From Pseudomonas sp. MRSN 12121 (GTDB taxonomy: Bacteria > Pseudomonadota > Gammaproteobacteria > Pseudomonadales > Pseudomonadaceae), in the NCBI RefSeq assembly GCF_000931465.1, contig NZ_CP010892.1, positions 2,751,388 to 2,815,387 of the forward strand: a stretch of 64,000 nucleotides of DNA. The letters are read 5' to 3'. Position numbers and translations under genes: made by a program. This document shows positions 9,142 to 20,440 of the stretch, piece after piece. The notes below the pieces were generated by a model, which was not told where the DNA came from, ran no database searches, and was given only the letters and a program-made list of their open reading frames with translations. Position 1 is the first letter of the stretch; each line of letters begins with the position of its first letter.

Positions 9142-11274
9142 TTAGAAGCGGCTCTGCACCGCCAGTTCGAAGGTCCGTGGCGTACCCAGGTAATAGGCCG
9201 GCGACACATGGGCGAACTCGGCGTACACCTCGTTGGTCAGGTTGCGTACCCGCCCGGTGATGGACGTGTGGCTGTCGAGCTTGTAGGTCAGGAAAGTGCC
9301 GTACAGGGTGTAGGAAGGCACGGTCATGGTATTGGCCGTGTCGGCGTACACCGAGGCCACATAACGTGCATCCACCCCGGTCTGCCACTGCGGCGCCAGG
9401 TCATAGGTCAGCCACAGGTTGCCGACCCGCTCCGGCACGTTGGTCGGGGTATTGCCCTTGCGTGACACCACCACGCCCGCGGCATTCTTCTCGGTGAACT
9501 CGTCGTATTGCGCATCGACCCAGGCGAAGTTGCCTTCCAGCAACAGTTTCGGCGTGACCCGCAGCGAGCTGGCCACCTCGATGCCCTTGGAGGTCTGCTG
9601 GCCCACCGGGATGCTCAGGGTCGGGTCCAGCGGGTCGGTCACCGCGAAATCCTTGCGTTCGATGCGGTAGGCCGCCAGGGTCGCCGAGCCGCGGCCGTCC
9701 AGGTAGTCGAATTTGCTGCCCACTTCCCATTGCTTGCCCGTGGAGACATCGAAGTCCTGGGTGCCGTTGGGCTGCTCGGCGGCGGTGCTGTATTGCACAT
9801 AGACGTTGGCGGTGGGCAGGACCTGGTAGGTCAGGCCGACCCGCCCGGTCAGCGGTTCCCAGCGGCGCTTGAGGTGCCGCGGGTTGCTCGCCGTCACCTG
9901 GCGGTGGTTGGTCACGTCCAGGTCGATGGCGTCGTAGCGCAGGCCGCTGAGCAGGGTCAAGCGCTCGGTCAGGGCCAGGCGGTTCTCGACGAACAGCGCC
10001 TTGGTGGTGACCTCGTTGGTCTTGTCGGCGACAAAGCCCTGGCGGGTGCCCGGCAGGTCGTAGAAATGCCCCGGCCGGTAGTCGTTCGGGTCGACGCTGT
10101 TGGCCGCCTTGACGTTCAGCGGCGAGTTGGTGGTGCGGTTGATCTTGTACTCGAAGCCGCCGGCCCAGGTGGTGTCGAGGCCGAAGAAGCGGGTGTCGTG
10201 GCGCAGCTCGAACTGGTTGCCGTTCTGCTCGCCCTGGTGCCGCACCTGATAGGCCGTGGAGCGGTTCACCGCACTGTTGTCGGCGTTGTACTGGTAGGTC
10301 TCCAGGTTGCGGTAGTCGCGCTGGCTGTCCAGGTGGTAGAGGGTGTTGCGCAGGTTGGTGCTGTCGTTGATCCGGTAGTCGACGATCGAGCGTACCCAGA
10401 TCGTGCGCTGCTCGTAGCGGCCGTCCTCGACGTTGTAGTTGTTGAAGCGGTTGTGCTTGTCGATCTTCAGCTCGCCGGCCTTGGGGTTGAGCACCGGGGT
10501 GCCCCAGTACGGGCTGTCCTCGTGCTCGTCCTGGTATTCCAGGGCCAGGGTGTGGGACAGGTCCGGCGTCAGGTCGCTGAGCAGGGAGAAGGCCGCGCTC
10601 CAGGCATCGCGCTCCTGGCGGTCGATGTAGCCGTTGCTGGTGTTGTGGCTGACGTCGAGGCGGGCGTAGTGCTGCACTTCGTCGCCGGCCTGGCTGAGCG
10701 CATGGTTGAGGCCGAAGGCGGTCTCGGTGGTGTCGTAGGTGCCGTAGCTGACCCGGCCCTCGAGGGAGCGCTCCTGGCGGTCGGCCAGCTTGGTCACGTA
10801 GTTCAGCGAGCCGCCCACGGAGCCGGCGCCGTTGACCAGCGAGGAGGGGCCGCCGAGCAGCTCGACCCGGTCGTAGATCCAGGCGTCCACCGGCCGCGCC
10901 AGTCCGCCGGAAACGTTGACGCCGTTGAACATCTGGGTGATCTGGCTGCTGGTGAAGCCACGGTACGAGACAAAGCCGCCGAAGCCCGGCGGGGCGCTGG
11001 CATTGACCCCGGGCAGGGTGTTGGCGGCGTCCTGGAAGTTCTGCGCGCCGCGCCGCTCGATGTCGTTGCGGTTGGCCACGGCTACCGAGGCCGGGGTTTC
11101 CCGGACACTCAAGCCCAGGCGCGAGGCCATGCCGCTGGACTGGTCCAGGGCCAGGCCGGGTTCGGCCGGCTGGTCGCCATCGATGGTGATCGGCGCCAGG
11201 TCGACGCTCGATTGCGCCCAGGCGGAAACGGACAGGCAGCCGCACAGGCTGGCCAGCAGGGGAATGTGTTTCAT
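9142..11274 (-). CDS. TonB-dependent outer-membrane receptor (siderophore-type)
   Basis: Imports a metal chelate using the proton-motive force relayed by TonB. The 710 residues start with a signal peptide (MKHIPLLASLCGCLSVSAWAQ), then a TonB-box-like stretch (DLAPITIDGD), a plug of about 130 residues (RRGAQNFQDAANTLPGVNA ... DRVELLGGPSSLVNGAGSVGGSLNYVTK) and a 22-strand barrel ending in the canonical aromatic (AVQSRF). There is no N-terminal STN signalling domain. A DUF2946 gene lies 88 bp upstream on the same strand; that pairing is common next to copper-linked receptors, so copper or a copper chelate is as plausible as iron. No clear Fur box was seen. Confidence 0.92.
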   Translation of the reverse strand: MKHIPLLASLCGCLSVSAWAQSSVDLAPITIDGDQPAEPGLALDQSSGMASRLGLSVRETPASVAVANRNDIERRGAQNFQDAANTLPGVNASAPPGFGGFVSYRGFTSSQITQMFNGVNVSGGLARPVDAWIYDRVELLGGPSSLVNGAGSVGGSLNYVTKLADRQERSLEGRVSYGTYDTTETAFGLNHALSQAGDEVQHYARLDVSHNTSNGYIDRQERDAWSAAFSLLSDLTPDLSHTLALEYQDEHEDSPYWGTPVLNPKAGELKIDKHNRFNNYNVEDGRYEQRTIWVRSIVDYRINDSTNLRNTLYHLDSQRDYRNLETYQYNADNSAVNRSTAYQVRHQGEQNGNQFELRHDTRFFGLDTTWAGGFEYKINRTTNSPLNVKAANSVDPNDYRPGHFYDLPGTRQGFVADKTNEVTTKALFVENRLALTERLTLLSGLRYDAIDLDVTNHRQVTASNPRHLKRRWEPLTGRVGLTYQVLPTANVYVQYSTAAEQPNGTQDFDVSTGKQWEVGSKFDYLDGRGSATLAAYRIERKDFAVTDPLDPTLSIPVGQQTSKGIEVASSLRVTPKLLLEGNFAWVDAQYDEFTEKNAAGVVVSRKGNTPTNVPERVGNLWLTYDLAPQWQTGVDARYVASVYADTANTMTVPSYTLYGTFLTYKLDSHTSITGRVRNLTNEVYAEFAHVSPAYYLGTPRTFELAVQSRF

Positions 11275-11362
11275 CGGTACGTCCTGAATTCTTGGCTAGG
11301 AAGCAACCCACGCGCTCATGCCGTGCAGGGCACGGGGCGGGCTGATAGAGAAAGCGAAAGGC

Positions 11363-11752
11363 TCAGGCGAGAACGGGCGGCGCGCGCGGATGGGCCGCGG
11401 GCCAGGTGGAGCGGGCGGGGAGGTCGGTGTTGGACAGCGGCGCCAGTGGCGGGCCGTGGTGCGGCGGCAGCACCGCCAGGGTCAGGCTGGAGTTGAATGC
11501 CGGGCCCATGCCGCCGGTGGAGCACAGCGGGCAACCGAAGGCCTTGGACAGGGTCGGCAGCGACTCGTCGGCCGGAATCGAGGAGGCCGGCGCCTGGGTG
11601 CGCGGATCGACCGTACAGAACTGGCCGCCAATGCCGTTGAGTTGCTGGCCGACCATCTGCCCGTGGCCGATGCTGCAGGCGAACACGTTGAACAGGACGC
11701 AGCAATAGAGCATCCAGGCAACGAGCGAGCGATCGGTTCGGGCGAATTTCAT
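11363..11752 (-). CDS. DUF2946 family protein
   Basis: Small exported or membrane-anchored protein likely tied to metal handling. It begins MKFARTDRSLVAWMLYCCVLFNVFAC, a signal or anchor sequence. The rest has the DUF2946 pattern: CSIGHGQ, then GGQFCTVDP and, later, FGCPLCSTGG, cysteine pairs that could bind copper. The C-terminus is proline-rich (PPHHGPPLAPL). ATG 11752 is chosen; ATG 11770 is also in frame and neither has a strong ribosome site. It precedes the TonB receptor gene in what looks like a two-gene operon. Confidence 0.78.
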   Translation of the reverse strand: MKFARTDRSLVAWMLYCCVLFNVFACSIGHGQMVGQQLNGIGGQFCTVDPRTQAPASSIPADESLPTLSKAFGCPLCSTGGMGPAFNSSLTLAVLPPHHGPPLAPLSNTDLPARSTWPAAHPRAPPVLA

Positions 11753-11849
11753 GGGGCGGCACTTTAGCATTGCAAGCGACGAACGTACTTACAAAAACGC
11801 TCGGGCGGGTCCATTCTTCAGCAACATTTTTTGCCATGGACGATTGCAT

Positions 11850-12287
11850 ATGAATGTCTTGATCGCGCAATGGATGGCGGCAGCCTTCTTGCTGATCAGC
11901 CTGATCCACCTGTACTGGGCCGCCGGCGGCAAGCGCGGCAGCGAAGCGGCGGTGCCGCGGGTGCCGGGCAGGCGGCCGGGCGAGTGGCGGCCGCTGTTCA
12001 AGCCCGCGGGGTTCGCCACCCTGCTGGTGGCAGTGGGGCTGCTGCTGATCGCCATGCTGGTCTGCCTGCGGGTCGGGTTGTACCTGCCGAGTGTGAGCCA
12101 CCCGTCGCTGCAATGGACGATCAGCGCGATTGCCGTGCTGATGTTCGCCCGGGCCATCGGCGACTCGAACCTGGTGGGGTTCTTCAAGGAGGTCAGCGGC
12201 TCGCGGTTCGCCCGGCTGGACACGCTGTTCTATTCGCCCCTGTGCGTGGTGCTGGGGACGGGGTTGCTGGTGGTGGCCTGGAATTGA
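11850..12287 (+). CDS. DUF3995-like four-helix membrane protein
   Basis: A 145-residue inner-membrane protein with four hydrophobic segments: MNVLIAQWMAAAFLLISLIHLYWA, then FATLLVAVGLLLIAMLVCL, LQWTISAIAVLMFARAI and LDTLFYSPLCVVLGTGLLVV. The motif LIHLYWAxGG near residue 20, a loop GRRPGEWRPLFKP and DSNLVGFFKEV fit the DUF3995 family, whose function is unknown. It is divergent from the DUF2946/TonB-receptor pair and separated from it by 97 bp. Start ATG is inferred from the hydrophobic N-terminus; the ribosome site is weak. Confidence 0.78.
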   Translation: MNVLIAQWMAAAFLLISLIHLYWAAGGKRGSEAAVPRVPGRRPGEWRPLFKPAGFATLLVAVGLLLIAMLVCLRVGLYLPSVSHPSLQWTISAIAVLMFARAIGDSNLVGFFKEVSGSRFARLDTLFYSPLCVVLGTGLLVVAWN

Positions 12288-12306
12288 ATCGCTGAGCGCC
12301 AAAAAA

Positions 12307-12388
12307 CATCGCGGGCAAGTCGGATCGCCGCCCGCTCGCTCCTACAGGGCCCTGAGCTTTGTAGGAGCGAGGCTTGCCCGCGATGGCG
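12307..12388. repeat. REP doublet, inverted pair
   Basis: Left unit reads ATCGCGGGCAAGTCGGATCGCC then GCTCGCTCCTACA; the right unit reads TGTAGGAGCGAGGCTTGCC then CGCGATGGCG. It sits between the convergent ends of the DUF3995 gene and the antiporter operon. Confidence 0.85.
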
Positions 12389-12409
12389 TCTGTGGAGACG
12401 CCGCCGAAT

Positions 12410-12778
12410 TCAACTGCCGCTTTCGCTACGCCGGCTGCTGACTTCCGCCGGCACGTCGTGGCCGGCCATGCGCTTGCGGAACAGCGCCGCCCGCGCCAGC
12501 AGCAGGGTGGTCACCGGCACGGTGATCGACAGCAGGATCGGAATCAGCCAGGCGTGCAGCACCGGCGCCGACTTCAGTCCCGAGAAGTACAGGATCGACG
12601 CCAGGGCCACGCACCAGGCGCCCAGGGTCGAGGCCAGGGCCGGCGGGTGCATGCGCTGGAAGTAGTCCTTCAGGCGCACGATGCCCAGCGCGCCGATCAG
12701 CGCGAAGGTGCCGCTGAGCACTAGCAGGATCGCCACCGGTATCTCGATCCATAACGACAGTTCACTGACGGCATTCAT
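12410..12778 (-). CDS. shaG: Cation/proton antiporter subunit G
   Basis: Last subunit of the multisubunit Sha/Mrp/Pha antiporter, which exchanges monovalent cations for protons at the inner membrane. The 122 residues have three hydrophobic helices and the MnhG signature: FALIGALGIVRLKDYFQRMHPPALASTLGAW, residues 25-55. The short polar tail (GHDVPAEVSSRRSESGS) is cytoplasmic. Its start codon overlaps the F subunit stop by 4 bp. It is last in the operon running leftward from 18464. Confidence 0.93.
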   Translation of the reverse strand: MNAVSELSLWIEIPVAILLVLSGTFALIGALGIVRLKDYFQRMHPPALASTLGAWCVALASILYFSGLKSAPVLHAWLIPILLSITVPVTTLLLARAALFRKRMAGHDVPAEVSSRRSESGS

Positions 12779-13053
12779 TCGATCACCTCGCCACGCAGGA
12801 GGAATTTGGCCAGGGCGAACGAGCCGACGAAGCCGAACAGGGCGATCAGCAGCGCCGCCTCGAAATAGGTGTCGCTGGCATAACGGATGCCCAGCACCAG
12901 CATCATCAGCATCGCCAGGATGTACAGGTAGTCCAGGGCCAGGACCCGGTCCTGGGCCGAGGGGCCGCGGAACAGCCGGACCAGGGTCAGGACCATGGCC
13001 ACGGAAAACAGGAACAGGCTGAACAGGATCGCGTTGGAGAGCAGGGCACTCAT
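12775..13053 (-). CDS. shaF: Cation/proton antiporter subunit F
   Basis: A 92-residue subunit with three transmembrane helices (NAILFSLFLFSVAMVLTLVR; LDYLYILAMLMMLVLGI; ALLIALFGFVGSFALAKFLL) and the MnhF hallmark RGPSAQDRVLALDYL between the first two. It is translated from an internal ATG of a longer open frame; ATG 13053 overlaps the E subunit stop (ATGA), which fixes the start. Same role and operon as the G subunit. Confidence 0.92.
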   Translation of the reverse strand: MSALLSNAILFSLFLFSVAMVLTLVRLFRGPSAQDRVLALDYLYILAMLMMLVLGIRYASDTYFEAALLIALFGFVGSFALAKFLLRGEVIE

Positions 13054-13538
13054 TCGAAGATCTCCATCAACGGACGCTCGTAGGTGGCCTTGAAGTGCTG
13101 GATGAAAGCGACCTCGTCGTCCAGGTCGAACACATGCAGCAGCAGGATGCTGCGGTCCAGGGACAGCTCGGACCAGACAGTGCCCGGCACCACCGTGGTG
13201 ATGGTCGAGAGCGCCGCCAGGCCGTTGGCGTCGCGCAGTTGCAGGGGGATCTTGACGAAGCGCGAGCGCGGCGGGCGCCGCCCGGCGTTGAGCACGCCCC
13301 AGGCCACGGCCAGGTTCGACAGCAGCACATCGCGGCCGACCACCAGCAACAGGCGCAGGATGGTCGCCGGGCGGCGGATGCGGATCGGCAGCGGGCGCAG
13401 CGGCCGCATCATCAAGGGCGCGCAGAAGCCCAGGAGCGCGCCGAGCAACAGGTTGCCCGGGCTCACGGACTGGTTCAGCACCAGCCACAGCAGCCACAGT
13501 GCCAGCGACAGCCAGGGGGCGGGGAACAGGCGCTTCAT
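13050..13538 (-). CDS. shaE: Cation/proton antiporter subunit E
   Basis: A 162-residue subunit with two or three N-terminal hydrophobic helices (WLSLALWLLWLVLNQSVSPGNLLLGALLGF) and a soluble C-terminal half. The MnhE signature is visible in LSNLAVAWGVLNAGRRPPRSRFVKIPL and LSTITTVVPGTVWSELS. Starts overlap on both sides (ATGA with D and F), typical of tightly coupled Mrp operons. The C-terminal part (VFDLDDEVAFIQHFKATYERPL) faces the cytoplasm. Confidence 0.93.
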   Translation of the reverse strand: MKRLFPAPWLSLALWLLWLVLNQSVSPGNLLLGALLGFCAPLMMRPLRPLPIRIRRPATILRLLLVVGRDVLLSNLAVAWGVLNAGRRPPRSRFVKIPLQLRDANGLAALSTITTVVPGTVWSELSLDRSILLLHVFDLDDEVAFIQHFKATYERPLMEIFE

Positions 13539-15220
13539 GGCTGCACCTCCTGCACGGCCGCCTGGGCTTCAGGGCTCGGCACCGTGCGGGTGCCGAGCAC
13601 GGCCATTACGTATTGCTGCGGATGGTCGAGGCTGTCGGCGGCGGCCTGGGTAAAGCGCAACAGCGGCTCGGCCTTGACGGTCAGCAGCATGCACAGCCCG
13701 AGCAGGGCGATGATCGGTACGCACTCGAAACGCCGCAGCAGCGGCGACGGCCGCTCCTCCGGGGTCCAGAAACGCTGGATACCCACTCGGGAAAAGGCGA
13801 TCAGCGACGCCAGGCCAGAGAGGATCAGCAGGGCCAGCAAGCCCCAGGCGGCGCCCGACAACGGCGCGTCGCTGGCCGTGCCCAGCCCGCTGGGGTTGAG
13901 CAGGGCGCCGATCAGACTCAGCTTGCCGATGAACCCGGACAGCGGTGGCATGCCGATGATCAGCAGGGCGCAGGCAATGAAACTCAAGCCGAGGAAGGCC
14001 ATGGTCCAGGGAATCACCTGGCCGACCACGGCCTTCTGTTCGTCGTCGAGGTTGGTGCCCGGCGGCGGTTGCAGCGATTCCATGGGGCGCGGCAGGGTTT
14101 CGCCTTCGTCGTCCAGGGGGATCTCGTTGGCCGAGCGCGAGCGCTCGATCAGCTCCGCCAGCAGGAACAGCGCACTCATCGCCAGGGTCGAGCTGACCAG
14201 GTAGAACAGCGCGCCGGCGATCAGGCTGGGCTGGGCGAAGCCGATCGCCGCCAGGAGGATCCCGGCTGAGACCAGGATGCTCAGGCTGGCCATGCGCTCC
14301 AGGCGCTGTGCGGCGAGGATCGCCAGGGCGGCGCAGACGATGGTCGCCATGCCGCCGTAGATCAGCCAGTCGCCGCCGAAGTAGGCCGAGGCCCCGGCCT
14401 GGCCGGAAAACAGCAGGGTCCACAGGCGCAGCAGGGTATAGACGCCGACCTTGGTCATGATCGCGAACATGGCCGCCACCGGCGCGCTGGCCGAGGAATA
14501 GGCCGGCACCAGCCAGAAGTTCAGCGGCCACATGCCGGCCTTGGCCAGGAACGCGGTGGCCAGGATCGCCGCGCCGGCGTGCAGCAGGCCGCGGTCGGCT
14601 TCCGGCACCAGCGGGATCTTCAGCGCCAGGTCGGCCATGTTCAGGGTGCCGGTGACGCCGTAGATCAGCGCCGCGCCGATCAGGAACAGCGACGACGCCA
14701 GCAGGTTGATCGCCACGTAGTGCAGGCCGGCGGACACCCGCGCCCGGCCCGAGCCATGGAGCATCAGGCCATAGGAGGCGGCCAGCAGCACTTCGAAGAA
14801 CACGAACAGGTTGAACAGGTCGGCGGTCAGGAACGCACCGTACAGGCCCATCAGCTGGATCTGGAACAGCGCGTGGAAGCTGGCCCCGGCGCGGTCCCAG
14901 CGGGCCATGGCGAACAGCAGGGCGCTGACGCCGATGATCCCGGTGAGGACCAGCATCAGCGCCGACAGGCGATCGACCACCAGCACGATGCCGAACGGCA
15001 CCTGCCAGTTGCCCGGCAGGTAGACGCCGACGGAGCCGGGCACGCCGCTCTGCTGGGTCCAGTACAGCAACAGCACGGCGATACCGAGGCCGAGGAGGCT
15101 GGAGAACAGGTTGATCCGGGCCTTGAGCGGGCGGCGTTTCTCGCCGAGCATCAGCATCACCGCGGCGGTCAGCAGCGGTAGCAGGATGGGGGCGACGATC
15201 AGGTGCGGCATCAGGCTCAT
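13535..15220 (-). CDS. shaD: Cation/proton antiporter subunit D (NuoN/ND2-like)
   Basis: The 561-residue proton-conducting subunit, homologous to complex I antiporter subunits. About 14 transmembrane helices are predicted. Key features are the helix FHALFQIQLMGLYGAFLTADLFNLFVFFEVLLAASYGLML, with its conserved FE, and KAGMWPLNFWLVPAYSSASAPVAA, where the lysine and proline form the proton channel. An insert of roughly 45 polar residues (SRSANEIPLDDEGETLPRPMES) separates late helices. ATG 15220 overlaps the C subunit stop; longer upstream frames are out-of-frame shadow of subunit C. Confidence 0.94.
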   Translation of the reverse strand: MSLMPHLIVAPILLPLLTAAVMLMLGEKRRPLKARINLFSSLLGLGIAVLLLYWTQQSGVPGSVGVYLPGNWQVPFGIVLVVDRLSALMLVLTGIIGVSALLFAMARWDRAGASFHALFQIQLMGLYGAFLTADLFNLFVFFEVLLAASYGLMLHGSGRARVSAGLHYVAINLLASSLFLIGAALIYGVTGTLNMADLALKIPLVPEADRGLLHAGAAILATAFLAKAGMWPLNFWLVPAYSSASAPVAAMFAIMTKVGVYTLLRLWTLLFSGQAGASAYFGGDWLIYGGMATIVCAALAILAAQRLERMASLSILVSAGILLAAIGFAQPSLIAGALFYLVSSTLAMSALFLLAELIERSRSANEIPLDDEGETLPRPMESLQPPPGTNLDDEQKAVVGQVIPWTMAFLGLSFIACALLIIGMPPLSGFIGKLSLIGALLNPSGLGTASDAPLSGAAWGLLALLILSGLASLIAFSRVGIQRFWTPEERPSPLLRRFECVPIIALLGLCMLLTVKAEPLLRFTQAAADSLDHPQQYVMAVLGTRTVPSPEAQAAVQEVQP

Positions 15221-15560
15221 TCTTTCGGCTCCCGGCCATCCACGTGGTCGGTGCCGGTCAGGCCCCGGGAGGCCAGCAGGACCACCAGGAACAGCGCGGT
15301 CATGGCGAAGCTGATGACGATCGCCGTGAGCACCAGCGCCTGGGGCAGCGGGTCGGTGTAGTTCAGCAGATCCTGGGGCACGCCGTCCTTGATGATTGGC
15401 TCCTTGCCGATGAACAGGCTGCCCATGCTGAAGATGAACAGGTTGACCCCGTAGGACAGCAGGCACAGGCCCATCACCACCTGGAAGGTCCGCGGCCGCA
15501 GCACCAGCCAGACGCCGGAGGCCGCCAGTACACCAATGGCGATTGCAATGACTTCTTCCA

Positions 15561-15561
<1 letters not shown>
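15217..15561 (-). CDS. shaC: Cation/proton antiporter subunit C (NuoK-like)
   Basis: A 114-residue subunit related to NuoK, with three helices: VIAIAIGVLAASGVWLVL, VVMGLCLLSYGVNLFIF and ALVLTAIVISFAMTALFLVVLLA. The MnhC pattern LLSYGVNLFIFSMG and DPLPQALVLTAIVI, residues 35-90, is well conserved. It starts directly after the A subunit (stop and start share a base at 15561) and ends in a short polar tail (TDHVDGREPKE). It acts with the other five subunits as one complex. Confidence 0.94.
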
Positions 15562-18464
<2,903 letters not shown>

Positions 18465-18732
18465 AGGCTTCTAATCTGCGGGAATTTGTGATGCATCATA
18501 CGTGCCGACTCTGCGATCACCAACCTTGAAGCTGTGGCAGGATCCTACAAAAATCCCCCGGCGGCCGCGGGCAACCCGCCGGCCAATGCCTGCTTGCCCG
18601 GGATGCGAGAAGCACGCGGTAGCGCTCAACGGGGGCGCCGGGGCTCTTTTTATCAAGATGTGACATCGAGCATTTTTCGCCGCCTGCAAGTTGTGTAACA
18701 TCCGCAACCCCTGAAGTTAAAGGACTATATCT

Positions 18733-19239
18733 ATGGCAGGAAAGCCAGTTGCACGGCTTGGAGACCCTGGAAGCCACGGCGGCAGCATCTCCACAGGTTC
18801 AAGCCCCATCTATGTCAACTCCCTGCCAGTGGCCTGCGTGGGCGATCTGTATGCCTGCCCCCTCCATGGTCCCAACCCGATCACCAGTGGCGCGCCCCAT
18901 GCCTTCGGCCTGGGCAAGGACGTGGCCCATGTCGGTTCTCAAACCGCCTGCGGCGCCAGCATCACCGCCGGTTCCCCCGATACCTTTGTCGGCAGTGCCG
19001 CCGCCAGCCCGGTCAGCAGCGTTTTCTCCGAGCTCCTGAAGGAAAAGACCTTCGTCGAATTCCAGTTGCTCAACGACCTGGAACAGCCGATCGCCAACGA
19101 GAAGTTCGTGCTGACCCTGCCTGACGGCAAGGTCATCAACGGTGTGCTCGATGGGCAGGGCCGGGTGCATGTGGCGGATGTCCCCCGGGGCAGCTGCAGT
19201 ATCAAATTTCCAGACCTTGAAGATACGGAACATCTTTAA
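18733..19239 (+). CDS. PAAR-domain type VI secretion spike-tip protein with C-terminal extension
   Basis: Sharpens the VgrG spike and carries cargo. Residues 1-95 are a PAAR domain: MAGKPVARLGDPGSHGGSI, then GDLYACPLHGPNPITSG and VAHVGSQTACGASITAGSPDTFVG, with the repeated turns and Cys/His pattern that binds zinc. Residues about 100-168 (FVEFQLLNDLEQPIANEKFVLTLPDGKVINGVLD) form a transthyretin-like beta extension, as in adaptor PAAR proteins. AAAGGA precedes the ATG. Its stop overlaps the next start (TAATG), coupling it to the presumed effector. Confidence 0.9.
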   Translation: MAGKPVARLGDPGSHGGSISTGSSPIYVNSLPVACVGDLYACPLHGPNPITSGAPHAFGLGKDVAHVGSQTACGASITAGSPDTFVGSAAASPVSSVFSELLKEKTFVEFQLLNDLEQPIANEKFVLTLPDGKVINGVLDGQGRVHVADVPRGSCSIKFPDLEDTEHL

Positions 19240-19937
19240 TGACCGAGCCTAGTAGAACGACCGGGACAACGCAGGCGGCAAAAACTACCGGGGCCCAGGG
19301 CAAGACGACCCAGACCAATCAGTTGGTGGTTTCCGGGCCCTACATGGAGATCCTGATAGGGGGGCCTTACACCAAGGACAAGGAAGAGCATCTTTTTGGC
19401 CACGCCGCATTGCGTGTGGTGGTCGGTAGCAAAGAGGTCATCTACGACTTCGGGCGTTATGGCAAGACCTGGGGCAAGTTCGACAGTGAAGGCGAGGGCG
19501 TCATGAACGTCTGGACCTCCTTCAGGACCTACATTGCCGGTGAAAACAGCCTCAAGCGAACGACGACCGGGTTTGTCTACTATCTGGACAAGGCCAAGGC
19601 CGAAGCGGTGATCGCCCACTTCGACGGGGTGGTGGCCAAGCAGAAAGAGGTCCGGCGCAAAACGCCGACCGCGACCCGTTATGTGCTGCCCGGGGATTAC
19701 CACCCGACGACCAACAACTGCACGACCGTGACCCTCGAAGGGGCGAAGGTCTCGGGCAAGAAACTGGTCCAGGACCCTGCCAAGTACCGGGAAATGCGAG
19801 GTTTGTCCTGGCTGGAGAAACAGGCCGCACGGACTCAGACATGGACTGCCGACGGGATTTTCATGCCGGCCGACTTGCAGGCGATGTTAGAGGGGAACAC
19901 GGAGGCCCGTTATGACAAGAAAAATATTTACAAGTAG
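19239..19937 (+). CDS. Predicted type VI effector with a permuted papain-like fold
   Basis: Probably the toxin loaded on the PAAR protein before it. The first 28 residues are Thr/Gln-rich and disordered. Then come EHLFGHAALRVVVGSKEVIYDFGRYG (His at about 51 and 55, Asp 70) and, much later, PTTNNCTTVTLEGAK with Cys 161. His before Cys, a hydrophobic strand after the His and an NC motif recall permuted papain-like families (NlpC/P60-, PPPDE- or LRAT-like), so a peptidase, amidase or acyl hydrolase role is inferred. The next gene encodes a membrane-anchored protein, which points to a periplasmic target such as peptidoglycan. No direct homologue could be named. Confidence 0.6.
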   Translation: MTEPSRTTGTTQAAKTTGAQGKTTQTNQLVVSGPYMEILIGGPYTKDKEEHLFGHAALRVVVGSKEVIYDFGRYGKTWGKFDSEGEGVMNVWTSFRTYIAGENSLKRTTTGFVYYLDKAKAEAVIAHFDGVVAKQKEVRRKTPTATRYVLPGDYHPTTNNCTTVTLEGAKVSGKKLVQDPAKYREMRGLSWLEKQAARTQTWTADGIFMPADLQAMLEGNTEARYDKKNIYK

Positions 19938-20385
19938 AAGTGCTCTCGCCTGGCTGGTCGGCCTGCTCCTGGCCAATACCGTGCTGTTGGCTGTTTTATT
20001 GTTCAATAACGCCTCGAAGGGATATGACATGAAGATGATCAAGACGAAAGAGCCGCTGCTGATTGAAAGCCCGACGGGTGACGACAATTATTATGTGCTG
20101 CCGGTTGGAACCACGCTCTATCGGGAAAAGAGCTTTCCGGAAGGGCATGATCGTTATGTCGTCTACTTGAACCACAAAGGCAACATCGCCCACGAAGAGG
20201 TGCCGATGAAACCCGAGTACGGTGGCCAGCTCATCGATCCGCTGTGGGTGTCGAATGTCGATGCCGATACCTTGAAGGTGCTGTTCAACCGGTTCCCGCT
20301 GTCCAAGGACGATGTGGTCGCGGCCATCAAGTCCAATGAGATCACCCGCGACGACCTCGCCGACATCATCCGCTCGCTGCCCTAG
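19912..20385 (+). CDS. Candidate periplasmic immunity protein
   Basis: Likely neutralises the effector encoded just before it. The gene overlaps the effector by 26 bp. The 157-residue product has a basic start (MTRKIFTSR), one membrane helix (LAWLVGLLLANTVLLAVLLF) and a soluble remainder exposed to the periplasm (YVLPVGTTLYREKSF, HDRYVVYLNHKGNIAHEEVPM, WVSNVDADTLKVLFNRFPL). N-anchored periplasmic immunity proteins are common for peptidoglycan- or membrane-directed effectors. No named family was recognised; the role rests on position and topology. Confidence 0.62.
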   Translation: MTRKIFTSRSALAWLVGLLLANTVLLAVLLFNNASKGYDMKMIKTKEPLLIESPTGDDNYYVLPVGTTLYREKSFPEGHDRYVVYLNHKGNIAHEEVPMKPEYGGQLIDPLWVSNVDADTLKVLFNRFPLSKDDVVAAIKSNEITRDDLADIIRSLP

Positions 20386-20418
20386 CCAGCCTGCGGGAGC
20401 GGGCAAGGGATGAGGGAA

Positions 20419-20440
20419 CCGCGCCCGGGGCAGGGCGCGG
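20419..20440. terminator. GC hairpin between convergent genes
   Basis: CCGCGCCC and GGGCGCGG form an 8-bp stem with a GGGGCA loop exactly between the immunity candidate and the EamA stop codon. There is no U-tract, so it is at best a weak or Rho-assisted transcript end. Confidence 0.5.

Noticed and set aside
9508..11496. 662-codon frame opposite the TonB receptor
   Set aside because: Valine/Gly-rich antisense of a beta-barrel gene; no domain or start signal.
18489..18498. TGATGCATCA palindrome upstream of shaA as an operator
   Set aside because: Ten bases is within chance for a window this size and no regulator gene is adjacent.
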